From contig NZ_PENI01000010.1 in assembly GCF_003688995.1 (NCBI RefSeq), positions 186,001-250,000 of the forward strand: a stretch of 64,000 nt of DNA. The letters are read 5' to 3'. This DNA is from Streptomyces shenzhenensis. Lineage in GTDB: Bacteria > Actinomycetota > Actinomycetes > Streptomycetales > Streptomycetaceae. The notes under the pieces are model-generated. The model was not told the origin of the DNA, did not search any database, and worked only from the letters and a program-made list of their open reading frames with translations. Below are positions 55,632 to 64,000 of this stretch, piece after piece (position 1 is the first letter of the stretch; the number at the start of each line of letters is the position of its first letter). Made by a program: the position numbers and the translations under genes.

Positions 55632-58600
55632 ATGTCCGTGCACAGCCATACGGCAGCCAGTCAAGACGCCGCTGCCGCAGCAGCGTTCGACCCTGCCGCC
55701 TCGGCGGGGTTCGACCCAGCCCGCCCTCCCGAGTTCCCGCGTCACGTGGTGACCGCGGTGCTCGTCTCCCATGACGGCGCCCGCTGGCTGCCCGACGTGC
55801 TCGCCGGGCTGTTCGGCCAGGAGCGGCCCGTCCAGTACGCGCTGGCGGCCGACACAGGCAGCGCGGACCACTCCGCCCAGCTGGCCACCGACGCGTTCGG
55901 CGCCGACCGCGTTCTGCACCTCGCCCGCCGCACCGGCTTCGGCCAGGCCGTCGAGGAGGCCAACCGCAGCGCACCGGTCCTCACCCCGGACGACCTGCCC
56001 TACCTGAAGCGCCCCAGCGGCTGGGACCCCGTCACGCGCACCTGGCGCGACGACGCCTACGACCTGCCCGAACTGCCGCACGGGGAACCCGTCCAGTGGC
56101 TGTGGCTGCTGCACGACGACTGCGCCCCCGAGCCCGACGCCCTCGCCCAGCTGCTGCGCGTCGTCGACAACGAGAGCGAGCTGGGCCGCGACGACGTGGC
56201 CGTCGTCGGCCCCAAGCTCCGCGGCTGGTACGACCGCCGCCAGCTCCTGGAGGTCGGCGTCAGCATCGCCAACTCCGGCCGCCGCTGGACCGGCCTGGAC
56301 CGCCGCGAACAGGACCAGGGACAGCACGACCACGTGCACCGCGTCCTGTCCGTCTCCACCGCCGGCATGCTGGTCCGGCGCGACGTCTTCGAGGAACTCG
56401 GCGGCTTCGACCGCCGGCTGCCCCTCATGCGTGACGACGTCGACCTGTGCTGGCGTGCCCACGCCGCCGGCCACCGCGTCCTCATCGCCCCCGACGCCGT
56501 CGTGCGGCACGCCGAGGCCGCCTCCCGCGAGCGCCGCACCGTCGACTGCGTGGGCCGCACCGCCGCCTCACCGCACAAGGTCGACAAGGCGGGCGCCGTC
56601 TACACCCTCCTGGTCAACGCCCGTACGGCGGTGCTGCCCTGGATCCTGCTGCGCCTCGTGCTCGGCACCCTCCTGCGGACCGTCGCCTACCTCGTCGGCA
56701 AGGTCCCCGGCCAGGCCGTCGACGAGGTCCGCGGACTGCTGGGCGTGCTGCTGCGGCCCGAGCGGATCGTCGCGGGCCGGCGCAGCCGCGGCCGTCCCCA
56801 GGTCGACAAGGGCGAGATGCGCCCGCTGTTCCCGCCGCCCGGCGCGACCGTGCGGGCCACCGTGGAACAGGTCGCGGGCAACCTCTCCGGCGGCTCCGAC
56901 CCCGAGGTCTCCTCGGCCGGACGGCACGGCGGCGCGGTGGAGTCCGGTCCCGGCGGCGACGACGCGGAGTTCCTGGAGATCGAGCAGTTCGCCCGCCTCA
57001 AGCGCATCGCCCGCAAGCCCGGTCCGGTGCTCTTCCTGGTCCTGCTGCTCGTCTCGCTGGCCGCCTGCCGCTCCCTGCTCGGCGGCGGCGCGCTGGCCGG
57101 CGGCGCCCTGCTGCCCGCACCGGCCGACGCCGGCGAGCTGTGGTCGCGCTACCTGGACGCCTGGCACCCGGTCGGCGCCGGCGGCACCCCGTCCGCGCCG
57201 CCCTACCTCGCGATCGTGGCGCTGCTCGCCTCCGTACTGTTCGGCTCGACCGGCCTCGCGGTCACGGTCCTGCTCGTCTGCTCGGTGCCCCTGGCCGGCT
57301 TCACCGCGTACTTCGCCTCCCGCCCGCTGGTCACCTCGCGCCTGCTGCGCGCGTGGGCGGCCGTCGCCTACGCGTTCCTGCCCGCCGCCACCGGCGCCCT
57401 CGCCGGCGGCCGGATCGGCACCGCAGTGCTGGCCGTGCTGCTGCCGCTGATCGCACGCGCGGGCATCGCCGCGAGCGGTCTGGCACACGGCCCGGGCGTG
57501 CGCGGCAGCTGGCGCGCCACCTGGGCGTACGCACTGCTGCTGACCGTCGCCACCGCCTTCACGCCGATCGTGTGGCCCCTCGCCCTGATCCTCGGCGTCG
57601 GCGTGCTGGCCGTGCGCCGCGCCGACCTCGTCGCCCACGGCCTGCGCTTCCTGGCCCAGCTGGGCACCCCGTTGCTGATCCTCGCGCCCTGGTCGCTGAC
57701 GCTGCTCCCGTCCGGCTTCTTCCAGGAGGCCGGACTGGAGTACGGCTCCTCGGCCGCCTCCGCGCTCGACCTGCTCGGCGCCAGCCCGGGCGGCCCCGGC
57801 ACGGTGCACGGGCTGATGCTCATCGGTCTCGTCCTGGCCGCGCTGGCCGCCCTGCTGCGCTCCGAGCGCCAACTGGGCATCCGCACGGCCTGGGTGGTGG
57901 CCCTGGTCGCGCTCTTCTTTGCTGCCCTGTCCAACAGCTCCACCTGGGCCGGGCCCGCCACCCTCGTCTACGGCATCGCGCTCCTGGCCGCCGCCGCGCT
58001 CGGGGCCGACGGGGCACGCGCACGCGTGGCCGAGCAGAGCTTCGGCTGGCGCCAGCCCGTCGCCGCCCTGATCGCCTTCGCCGCCGCGGCCGGACCGCTG
58101 CTGGTCGCCGCCGGCTGGATGATCCGCGGCGCCGACGGACCGGTGGAGCGGCGCGACCCGGTGCAGGTGCCCGCGTTCGTCGCCGAGGAGAGCGGCACCC
58201 GTGACCAGGCCCGCACCCTGGTCCTCGACAGCGACTCCGGCGCGCATGTCAGCTACAGCCTCGTCCGCGGCTCCGGCGTCCGCATGGGCGACGCCGAACT
58301 GGCCGTCGCCGACGGCGAGAACGCGACCCTCGACAAGGTCGTCGCCAACCTGGTCGCCGGCTCCGGCGCCGACCAGGTGGACCAGCTCGGCGGCTTCGCC
58401 GTCCGCTACGTCCTGGTCCACAAGGGCGCGCCCCGCGCGGTCAGCCGCGTCCTCGACGCCACGCCCGGCCTGAGCCGGCTCAGCCAGCAGCACGGCAGCG
58501 CGCTGTGGCGCGTCAACCAGCAGGTCTCGCGCGCCACCATCGTGTCCGCCGACGGCTCGGGCACCCCGCAGTCCGTCGCCGCCGGGCCCGTCGGGATCCA

Positions 58601-59381
58601 CACCACGATCCCGTCCGGCTCCGACGGCCGCGTCCTGCGCCTGGCCGACACCGCCGCCGACGGCTGGAGCGCCACCCTGGACGGCAAGCCGCTGACCCGC
58701 ACCACGGTCGACGGCTGGGCCCAGGGCTTCGAACTCCCCGCCACCGGCGGCACGCTGGACGTCGCCTACGACGCCCCGTTCGGCCACACCGCCTGGCTGT
58801 GGGCCCAGGGCGCGCTCGCCGTCGTCCTGGTCGTGCTCGCCCTGCCGGGCCGCCGCCGCGACGTCGACGACGACCTGCCCGAGGAGGAGCCCCCCGCCGC
58901 CGAGGCGCCCACGGGCGAGGGCCGCCGCGCCCGCCGGCTGCGCGCCCAGGCGGAGGCCGAGGAACTCGGCGCGCCGGAGGAGACCGGCCCGGACGGCATG
59001 CCCGCCCCCGCGCCGCAGGCCCCGGCCGCGGTACCGCACCAGCAGTCCTACGACACGGGGACACCCCCCGGCGAGGACATGCGCGCCTGGGAAGGTGACA
59101 CGGCGGCCTACGCGGGCGCCGAGTACTACGGCGACCAGTACCAGGGCGCCGGTGCCTACCAGGGCGGCTACGACCAGCAGGCGTACCAGCCCGACCCGTA
59201 CCAGAACGGCCAGTACGACCCGTACGGGTACGGCGGCCAGACCCAGCAGGGCGCGTACGACCCGACGTACCAGCAGGGCTACGACCCCGGCTACCACCCC
59301 GGATACGACCCGGCGACCCAGCCCCACCCGCCGCACCCCCACGGCACCGGCAGCGAGCGCCCCGACGGGAGCCAGCAGTGA
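55632..59381 (+). CDS. very large GT2 glycosyltransferase membrane protein
   Basis: A 1249-residue protein. An N-terminal GT2 domain (about 40-300: VVTAVLVSHDGARWLPDVLAGL, WLLHDDCAPEPDAL, LMRDDVDLCWRAHAAGHRVLIAP) is followed by a multi-span membrane region (about 325-860), an extracytoplasmic domain (about 870-1045), one last span, and a cytoplasmic tail. The last ~200 residues are Tyr/Gln/Pro/Gly-rich, with repeated QxxYxPDPYQ / YDPGYHPGYDP elements. It probably polymerises or decorates a cell-surface glycan. The DUF5719 protein that follows overlaps by 4 bp and is likely its partner. Confidence 0.85.
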   Translation: MSVHSHTAASQDAAAAAAFDPAASAGFDPARPPEFPRHVVTAVLVSHDGARWLPDVLAGLFGQERPVQYALAADTGSADHSAQLATDAFGADRVLHLARRTGFGQAVEEANRSAPVLTPDDLPYLKRPSGWDPVTRTWRDDAYDLPELPHGEPVQWLWLLHDDCAPEPDALAQLLRVVDNESELGRDDVAVVGPKLRGWYDRRQLLEVGVSIANSGRRWTGLDRREQDQGQHDHVHRVLSVSTAGMLVRRDVFEELGGFDRRLPLMRDDVDLCWRAHAAGHRVLIAPDAVVRHAEAASRERRTVDCVGRTAASPHKVDKAGAVYTLLVNARTAVLPWILLRLVLGTLLRTVAYLVGKVPGQAVDEVRGLLGVLLRPERIVAGRRSRGRPQVDKGEMRPLFPPPGATVRATVEQVAGNLSGGSDPEVSSAGRHGGAVESGPGGDDAEFLEIEQFARLKRIARKPGPVLFLVLLLVSLAACRSLLGGGALAGGALLPAPADAGELWSRYLDAWHPVGAGGTPSAPPYLAIVALLASVLFGSTGLAVTVLLVCSVPLAGFTAYFASRPLVTSRLLRAWAAVAYAFLPAATGALAGGRIGTAVLAVLLPLIARAGIAASGLAHGPGVRGSWRATWAYALLLTVATAFTPIVWPLALILGVGVLAVRRADLVAHGLRFLAQLGTPLLILAPWSLTLLPSGFFQEAGLEYGSSAASALDLLGASPGGPGTVHGLMLIGLVLAALAALLRSERQLGIRTAWVVALVALFFAALSNSSTWAGPATLVYGIALLAAAALGADGARARVAEQSFGWRQPVAALIAFAAAAGPLLVAAGWMIRGADGPVERRDPVQVPAFVAEESGTRDQARTLVLDSDSGAHVSYSLVRGSGVRMGDAELAVADGENATLDKVVANLVAGSGADQVDQLGGFAVRYVLVHKGAPRAVSRVLDATPGLSRLSQQHGSALWRVNQQVSRATIVSADGSGTPQSVAAGPVGIHTTIPSGSDGRVLRLADTAADGWSATLDGKPLTRTTVDGWAQGFELPATGGTLDVAYDAPFGHTAWLWAQGALAVVLVVLALPGRRRDVDDDLPEEEPPAAEAPTGEGRRARRLRAQAEAEELGAPEETGPDGMPAPAPQAPAAVPHQQSYDTGTPPGEDMRAWEGDTAAYAGAEYYGDQYQGAGAYQGGYDQQAYQPDPYQNGQYDPYGYGGQTQQGAYDPTYQQGYDPGYHPGYDPATQPHPPHPHGTGSERPDGSQQ

Positions 59382-60886
59382 AGCGCACCACCCTGTCCCT
59401 GATCGCCGGCACGGCCGCGCTGGCCGCCGTCACCGGATTCGCCGCGCTGGAGACCCCGGACGCCTCCGGGACGACCACCGCCGAGGCGGCCGCCCAGCTG
59501 CCCGTGGAGCGTACGAGCCTGCTGTGCCCGGCGCCCAGCCTCTCCGACATCGCCGAGACGTCGTACACGTCCTTCACCCCGGTCACGAAGGGCGCGGCGA
59601 GCGACGGAAAGGCCCAACTCCAGGCCGCGACCGAGGAGTCGGCGGACAACACGGGCGACGCCAAGAAGGGCGGGGGCACCAAGAAGAAGGCCGCCAAGCC
59701 CGTGCTCACCCCCAAGGAGCCCGGCACCCCGGCCGCCGGTGACACCTCCGGCGCCGACGCCACCGCGCTCGTCGGCACCGCCGAGGGGAAGTTCGCGCCC
59801 GGCTGGACCGTGCAGGAGACCACCGCGATCGCCGCCGGCACCGGCCGCGGCCTCCAGGGCGTCACCTGCACCGCGCCGGACACCGAGTTCTGGTTCCCGG
59901 GCGTCGGCACGGACGCCGACCGCACCGACTATGTGCACCTCACCAACCCCGACGACGGCGCGGCCGTCGTCGACCTGGATCTGTACGGCAAGGACGGTGC
60001 GATCAAGTCCACGGTGGGGGAGGGCATCACGGTCCCGCCGCACTCCAGCAAGCCCGTCCTGCTGTCCACGCTCGCCGACGAGCGGCAGGCCGATCTGACC
60101 CTGCACGTCACCGTGCGCAGCGGGCGGGTCGGCGCGGCCGTCCAGGCCCTGGACGCGAAGAACGGCGGCGACTGGCTGGCCGCGTCCGCCGACCCGGCCG
60201 GCACGCTGGTGCTGCCCGGCATCCCGAAGGACGCCACCTCCGTCCGGCTGATCGCCTTCACCTCCGCCGACTCCGACGCGGACCTGAAGATCCGCCTGGC
60301 CTCCCCGAGCGGCCTGATCACCCCCGCCGGGAGCGAGACGCTGCACGTGAAGTCGGGCATGACCGCGGCGGTCGACCTCGGCGAGGTCACCCGCGGCGAG
60401 GCGGGTTCGCTGGTCCTGTCGCCGACGGACCGGTCGGTGCCGGTGGTCGCCGTCCTGCGCGTGACCCGTGGCAAGGGCGACAGTCAGGAGACGGCCTTCA
60501 TCCCGGCCACCGCGCCCGTCGACGCGCGCGCGACGGCCGTCGGCAACAGCGCCAAGGGCACCACCCTGTCCGTCACCGCCCCCACCGCCGCCGCCCAGGT
60601 CAAGGTGACGGCGTCGGCGGGCAGCGAGGGCGGCACCGCGGTGACGAAGACCTATCCGATCAAGGCGGGCACCACCCAGGACCTCGACATACCGGCCCCG
60701 GCCGGCCTGAAGGGCACGTACGCCCTGACCGTCGAACCGGTCTCCGGCGGCCCGGTGTACGCCTCCCGCACCCTGACCGCCACACAGTCCGGCATCCCCG
60801 GCTTCACGGTCCAGACCCTCCCGGACGACCGGGGAACGGTCGCGGTGCCTGAGGCGGACCAGGACCTGTCGGTGCTGCAGAAGTAG
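59378..60886 (+). CDS. DUF5719-family exported protein
   Basis: A 502-residue secreted or membrane-tethered protein. A signal peptide or anchor (about 1-40) is followed by a Lys/Ala-rich segment (KKGGGTKKKAAKPVLTPKEP), then several beta-sandwich-like repeats (TEFWFPGVGTDADRTDYVHLTNPDDGAAVVDLDLYGKDG; VRLIAFTSADSDADLKIRL). I know the family as DUF5719, found next to large GT2 membrane proteins in actinobacteria. GTGA overlap with the GT2 gene argues for a joint function at the cell surface. Confidence 0.82.
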   Translation: MKRTTLSLIAGTAALAAVTGFAALETPDASGTTTAEAAAQLPVERTSLLCPAPSLSDIAETSYTSFTPVTKGAASDGKAQLQAATEESADNTGDAKKGGGTKKKAAKPVLTPKEPGTPAAGDTSGADATALVGTAEGKFAPGWTVQETTAIAAGTGRGLQGVTCTAPDTEFWFPGVGTDADRTDYVHLTNPDDGAAVVDLDLYGKDGAIKSTVGEGITVPPHSSKPVLLSTLADERQADLTLHVTVRSGRVGAAVQALDAKNGGDWLAASADPAGTLVLPGIPKDATSVRLIAFTSADSDADLKIRLASPSGLITPAGSETLHVKSGMTAAVDLGEVTRGEAGSLVLSPTDRSVPVVAVLRVTRGKGDSQETAFIPATAPVDARATAVGNSAKGTTLSVTAPTAAAQVKVTASAGSEGGTAVTKTYPIKAGTTQDLDIPAPAGLKGTYALTVEPVSGGPVYASRTLTATQSGIPGFTVQTLPDDRGTVAVPEADQDLSVLQK

Positions 60887-60902
60887 GCGCGACCGGGCGG
60901 GC

Positions 60903-60938
60903 GCGGTACGGGAGCGGGCCCAGTCCTCCCCGTACCGC
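60903..60938. terminator. bidirectional terminator
   Basis: GCGGTACGGG (60903-60912) and CCCGTACCGC (60929-60938), a perfect 10-bp stem between convergent genes. An adjacent CAGTCCTCCCCGTACCG duplication runs into the next gene's end. Confidence 0.65.
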
Positions 60939-61394
60939 TCAGTCCTCCCCGTACCGGGGATCGACGGTCTCCGGAGTGAGCCCAAGCAACTCGGCGACCT
61001 GCTCCACGACGACCTCGTGCACCAGCGCCGCCCGCTCGTCCCGGCTCTTCGTGCGGATCTCCACAGGGCGCCGGTACACCACCACGCGCGCCGGGCGCCC
61101 GTCGTGCGCGGGCGCGGTCCCGCCGAGCGGCACGGCGTCGTCGCTCCAGACGTCCCCGGGCCGTCCCTCCGGCCGGGGCACGTCCAGCACCAGGAAATCG
61201 ATGTCGGCGAGTTGCGGCCAGCGCCGTTCGAGCCGCTCCACGGAGTCCTGCACCAGGTCCGCGAACTCCTCGGCGCGACTGGCCGCGAGCGGCACCTGCG
61301 GCGGGGCGATGGGCCCGCGCATGCCGCGCCCGTGGCGGTCACGACGACGGGGCCCGGGGCCGGCGGCACGGGGCGGTACACGGTTGTCCATCAC
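60939..61394 (-). CDS. zincin-like (DUF1025) protein with degenerate HExxH
   Basis: A 151-residue protein of the zincin_1/DUF1025 metallopeptidase-like family. An Arg-rich leader (1-28) is followed by the core FADLVQDSVERLERRWPQLADIDFLVLDVP and VVVYRRPVEIRTKSRDERAALVHEVVVEQVAELLGL. Where homologues carry HELGHHFGL, this reads EQVAELLGL: both zinc histidines and the glutamate of HExxH are replaced, so peptidase activity is doubtful. The start is either GTG 61394 or the next codon ATG 61391. It is convergent with the DUF5719 gene. Confidence 0.82.
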   Translation of the reverse strand: MMDNRVPPRAAGPGPRRRDRHGRGMRGPIAPPQVPLAASRAEEFADLVQDSVERLERRWPQLADIDFLVLDVPRPEGRPGDVWSDDAVPLGGTAPAHDGRPARVVVYRRPVEIRTKSRDERAALVHEVVVEQVAELLGLTPETVDPRYGED

Positions 61395-61686
61395 TGGTGA
61401 AGCCTAGTCCTCGTGCGGTCCGGCCGCCGGTCCCCACGCGGCAACCGGAACGCCTGGTGGTCACCCTGTACGGCATGTCGCGGGATGACCATTCCAGCCA
61501 AGGTTGAGCACGTTTCCGTATCTCTCCGGGACCGTCGCCCTCAAGACAATTGACGGTGTTTGTGCCGAGTCATGACCGGATGCCTACGTACCACGGACCG
61601 TACGCGACATCGTTCGCGCAGGTCAGCGGGGCGCGATCGGAGTGATGTGTGGGGCGTTTCACAGCACGACACGGTGGAGTGACCTG
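61395..61686. promoter_or_regulatory. intergenic region between divergent zincin-like and DUF3499 genes
   Basis: A 292-bp gap between divergent genes. A TTGACG near 61550 followed by GTCATGAC is a weak plus-strand promoter candidate. I see no small gene or RNA. Confidence 0.3.
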
Positions 61687-62112
61687 GTGGAGAGTCGTCG
61701 CGGCCCGCTCAAGAGTGCGGTACCGTCCAACATCGTGAGCCCTGTACGTCGCTGTTCGCGCACCGCCTGCGGCCGACCCGCCGTCGCGACGCTGACGTAC
61801 GTCTACGCCGACTCGACCGCGGTCCTCGGCCCGCTCGCCACCTACGCCGAACCCCACTGCTACGACCTGTGCGCCGAGCACTCCGAGCGGCTGACCGCTC
61901 CGCGCGGCTGGGAGGTCGTCCGGCTCCTCGACGGTTCGGCCCCGGCCCGCCCCAGCGGTGACGACCTGGAGGCGCTCGCCAACGCCGTGCGCGAGGCGGC
62001 ACGCCCCCAGGAGCGGGCGGCCGAGGCGGGCGGCGGCGGGGGACGTACGGCGGACCCCATGGAGGTCGCGCGCCGCGGCCACCTGCGCGTGCTGCGCTCG
62101 CCGGACAACTGA
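61687..62112 (+). CDS. DUF3499 family zinc-ribbon-like protein
   Basis: A 141-residue conserved actinobacterial protein of unknown function (DUF3499). Its core VRRCSRTACGRPAVATLTYVYADSTAVLGPLATYAEPHCYDLCAEHSERLT has two Cys pairs (CSRTAC and CYDLCAEH) that could bind zinc. The C-terminal half is acidic and Gly-rich. GTG 61687 is chosen because GGTGGAG precedes it at proper spacing; GTG 61735 (VSPVRRC) is a plausible shorter start. In streptomycetes it commonly sits near manB, as here. Confidence 0.82.
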   Translation: MESRRGPLKSAVPSNIVSPVRRCSRTACGRPAVATLTYVYADSTAVLGPLATYAEPHCYDLCAEHSERLTAPRGWEVVRLLDGSAPARPSGDDLEALANAVREAARPQERAAEAGGGGGRTADPMEVARRGHLRVLRSPDN

Positions 62113-62246
62113 TCCCCCGGAAAACGTTCCACGGATCCGCGCACACCCATTGACGCGCGGTTGTCGCGGACACGACCATTCCGTCAGTCGAAACGAGAAA
62201 TCGCTTTCCGCATGGCGGAAATCGACGGAAGCCGGGGAGGCCCCCC

Positions 62247-63863
62247 GTGTACGTCCAGCAACTGGAGCCCGTCGCCACATCGCTCGGCCTGTCCGCCCTG
62301 GTCGCGGCCCTGCCGCTCGTCATCGTCCTGGTCCTGCTCGGCGGCGTCCGCATGAAGGCGCACCTGGCGGGCCTCATCGGCCTCCTGGCGGCCGTTCTGG
62401 TCGCCTGGCTCGCCTACCGCATGCCGCTGGAGCAGACGCTCTCCAGCGCCGTCCAGGGGGCCGCGTTCGGCCTCTTCCCGATCCTGTGGATCGTCGTCAA
62501 CGCCCTGTGGGTCTACCGGATGACCGTCCGCACCCGGCACTTCGACATCCTGCGCCGCTCCTTCGGACGGCTCTCGGACGACCCGCGCATCCAGGCCCTC
62601 GTGGTCGCGTTCTGCTTCGGCGCCCTCCTGGAGGCCCTGGCCGGATTCGGCGCACCGGTCGCCATCTGCTCGGTGATGCTGGTCGCCCTCGGCTTCGACC
62701 CGGTACGCGCGGCCGTGGTCTCCCTGGTCGCCAACACCGCGCCCGTCGCCTTCGGCGCGATGGGCACCCCGGTCGTGACGCTCGCTCAGGTCACCGGGCT
62801 GCCGCTGGACTCCGTCGCCTCCGTGGTCGGCCGGCAGACACCGCTGCTCGCCCTGGTGGTGCCGCTCGTCCTGGTCGGACTCGTCGACGGGCGGCGCGGC
62901 CTGCGCGAGACCTGGGTGCCCGCCCTGGTCTGCGGAGTCGCCTTCGCCGTCGCCCAGTTCGCCGCCGCCAACTACCTCTCCGCGCAACTCGCCGACATCG
63001 CCGCCTCCTTGGCCGGTGCCGGCGCCCTGGTCGCCGTACCGCACGCGCGCGTGCCCGCCACCGAGGCGGTACGCGCGTCCGTGCTGACCGGCGCCCGCAG
63101 CGACGACCTGGCGGAGACCGACCCACGCCCCGAGGTCCTGCGCGCCTACGCCCCCTACGCGTTCATCGTGGCGATCTTCTCCGTCGCCCAGATACCGGCC
63201 GTCAAGGACCTGCTCGCCCGCGCGACACAGACGTACGACTGGCCCTTCCTGGACGTCGCCGCCCCCGACGGCACCCCGGTCGGCGGGAACGTCTTCAGCT
63301 GGCCCGTCGTCTCCACGGGCGGCACGCTCGTGCTGCTCGCCGGGGTGTGCACCGCTGCCGTACTCGGGGTGCACGCGCGCGTGGCGGTGCGCGAGTGGGC
63401 CGCGACCGTGCACGAGTTGCGGTTCGCGATCCTCACCGTGACATCTGTGCTGGCCCTCGCCTACGTCATGAATCTCTCCGGGCAGGCGGCGACGATCGGC
63501 CAGTTCGTGGCCGCGGCCGGCGCCGGACTCGCCTTCCTCTCGCCGGTCCTCGGCTGGTTCGGAGTGGCCGTCTCCGGATCCGACACCTCGGCCAACGCCC
63601 TCTTCGGAGCCCTCCAGGTGAGCGCCGCCCGCGAATCGGGCCTGTCGCCCGAACTGCTCGCCGCCGCCAACAGCTCCGGCGGCGTCCTCGGCAAGATGAT
63701 CTCGCCGCAGAACCTCACCATCGCCTGCGCCGCCGTCGGCCTCGCCGGCCGCGAGGGCGACCTGCTGCGCAAGGTGCTGCCCTGGAGCGCCGGCCTGCTC
63801 CTGGTGATGTGTCTGATCGTGGTCGGCCAGAGCACGCCGGTCCTGGACTGGATGCTGCCCTGA
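62247..63863 (+). CDS. L-lactate permease (LctP) family transporter
   Basis: A 538-residue membrane protein with about twelve to fourteen hydrophobic segments and LctP-family motifs: AFCFGALLEALAGFGAPVAICS, NTAPVAFGAMGTP, SGSDTSANALFGALQ and NSSGGVLGKMISPQNLTIACA. It should import L-lactate or glycolate in symport with protons. The GTG start follows GGGGAGG. A hairpin lies directly after the stop, so manB is likely transcribed separately. Confidence 0.92.
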   Translation: MYVQQLEPVATSLGLSALVAALPLVIVLVLLGGVRMKAHLAGLIGLLAAVLVAWLAYRMPLEQTLSSAVQGAAFGLFPILWIVVNALWVYRMTVRTRHFDILRRSFGRLSDDPRIQALVVAFCFGALLEALAGFGAPVAICSVMLVALGFDPVRAAVVSLVANTAPVAFGAMGTPVVTLAQVTGLPLDSVASVVGRQTPLLALVVPLVLVGLVDGRRGLRETWVPALVCGVAFAVAQFAAANYLSAQLADIAASLAGAGALVAVPHARVPATEAVRASVLTGARSDDLAETDPRPEVLRAYAPYAFIVAIFSVAQIPAVKDLLARATQTYDWPFLDVAAPDGTPVGGNVFSWPVVSTGGTLVLLAGVCTAAVLGVHARVAVREWAATVHELRFAILTVTSVLALAYVMNLSGQAATIGQFVAAAGAGLAFLSPVLGWFGVAVSGSDTSANALFGALQVSAARESGLSPELLAAANSSGGVLGKMISPQNLTIACAAVGLAGREGDLLRKVLPWSAGLLLVMCLIVVGQSTPVLDWMLP

Positions 63864-63887
63864 CCTCCCCGGGCATGCCCCGGGAGG
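63864..63887 (+). terminator. terminator after the lactate permease gene
   Basis: A near-perfect palindrome: CCTCCCCGGGC pairs with GCCCCGGGAGG with one C-C mismatch and almost no loop, starting at the base after the stop codon. Confidence 0.55.
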
Positions 63888-63966
63888 CCACCTGGCGTCC
63901 GCACAGCGCACCGCAAGTCAGGGCGGGTAGTTTGTGCTGACCGATAGGACTTCAGGAGGGTTGGCC

Positions 63967-64000
63967 GTGGCTGCTGATCTGTCGCAGATCGTAAAGGCGT
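63967..64000 (+). CDS. manB: phosphomannomutase, 5' end only
   Basis: Only the first 11 codons are inside the window: GTG start, then MAADLSQIVKA, with CAGGAGGG 7-8 nt upstream. The sequence and position match the start of the phosphomannomutase ManB of streptomycetes, as I remember it, which converts mannose-6-phosphate to mannose-1-phosphate. The call rests on a short N-terminus plus synteny. Confidence 0.65.
   Translation, partial: MAADLSQIVKA

Overview
The window is a chromosomal segment of a Streptomyces species. The evidence is very high GC content, GTG starts, many 4-bp GTGA/ATGA stop-start overlaps, and a WhiB protein with the expected 87-residue form. The gene order (hut genes, SigI-type partner switch, purK-purE, renal-type dipeptidase, LCP cluster, fbiA-fbiB, whiB, manB) matches what I remember of the SCO3028-SCO3080 part of the S. 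coelicolor core chromosome. That assignment is from memory and was not searched. I see no rRNA, tRNA, CRISPR, phage or transposon.

Layout. 0-10.4 kb: a membrane protein, a Tat-exported beta-carbonic anhydrase, and a quaternary-ammonium (OpuB/ProVWX-type) ABC transporter. The transporter is divergent from an ammonia-lyase-fold enzyme that lacks the MIO tripeptide and from an RpiR regulator. A cluster of Roadblock/LC7 and DUF4388 proteins follows, without the kinase or GTPase of a normal conservon. 10.4-17.6 kb: an orphan PLP decarboxylase divergent from the operon hutU - M20 amidohydrolase - hutF - hutI, which takes urocanate to glutamate through formylglutamate. 17.6-21.3 kb: a sigma factor / anti-anti-sigma / anti-sigma locus (sigI, arsI, prsI) bracketed by two unrelated tandem-repeat arrays. 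The second array (41-bp period) is seeded by the 3' end of prsI. 21.4-25.5 kb: a tightly coupled operon of four exported proteins, two with sortase-type C-termini and two with membrane anchors, that resembles a WxL/WxLIP surface complex.

25.6-34.4 kb: peptide transporter, two-component system, GtrA protein, purK-purE-dipeptidase, and a VOC protein divergent from a CGNR-type regulator with a clear operator cluster. 34.8-50.4 kb: cell-envelope region with UDP-glucose dehydrogenase, thioesterase, five LytR-CpsA-Psr (LCP) phosphotransferases, a GT2 glycosyltransferase, a Csp-type copper-storage protein, a PGRP amidase and a sugar-nucleotide transferase. 50.5-54.8 kb: AlkA-like glycosylase, fbiB-fbiA (coenzyme F420) and cysteine dioxygenase. 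The last is preceded by an apparently leaderless leader peptide ending in a run of cysteine codons and then a C/T-rich tract, the anatomy of a cysteine-sensing attenuator. 55.2-64 kb: whiB, a giant GT2 membrane protein with a DUF5719 partner, a zincin-like protein whose HExxH motif has become EQVAE, DUF3499, a lactate-permease-family transporter, and the start of manB.

The most interesting leads are the poly-cysteine leader upstream of cysteine dioxygenase, the MIO-less lyase/betaine-transporter locus (possible ergothioneine or amino-acid-betaine catabolism), the four-gene surface operon, and the tandem arrays made from gene 3' ends. Starts were chosen from Shine-Dalgarno position, overlaps and conserved N-termini; where they are uncertain this is stated.
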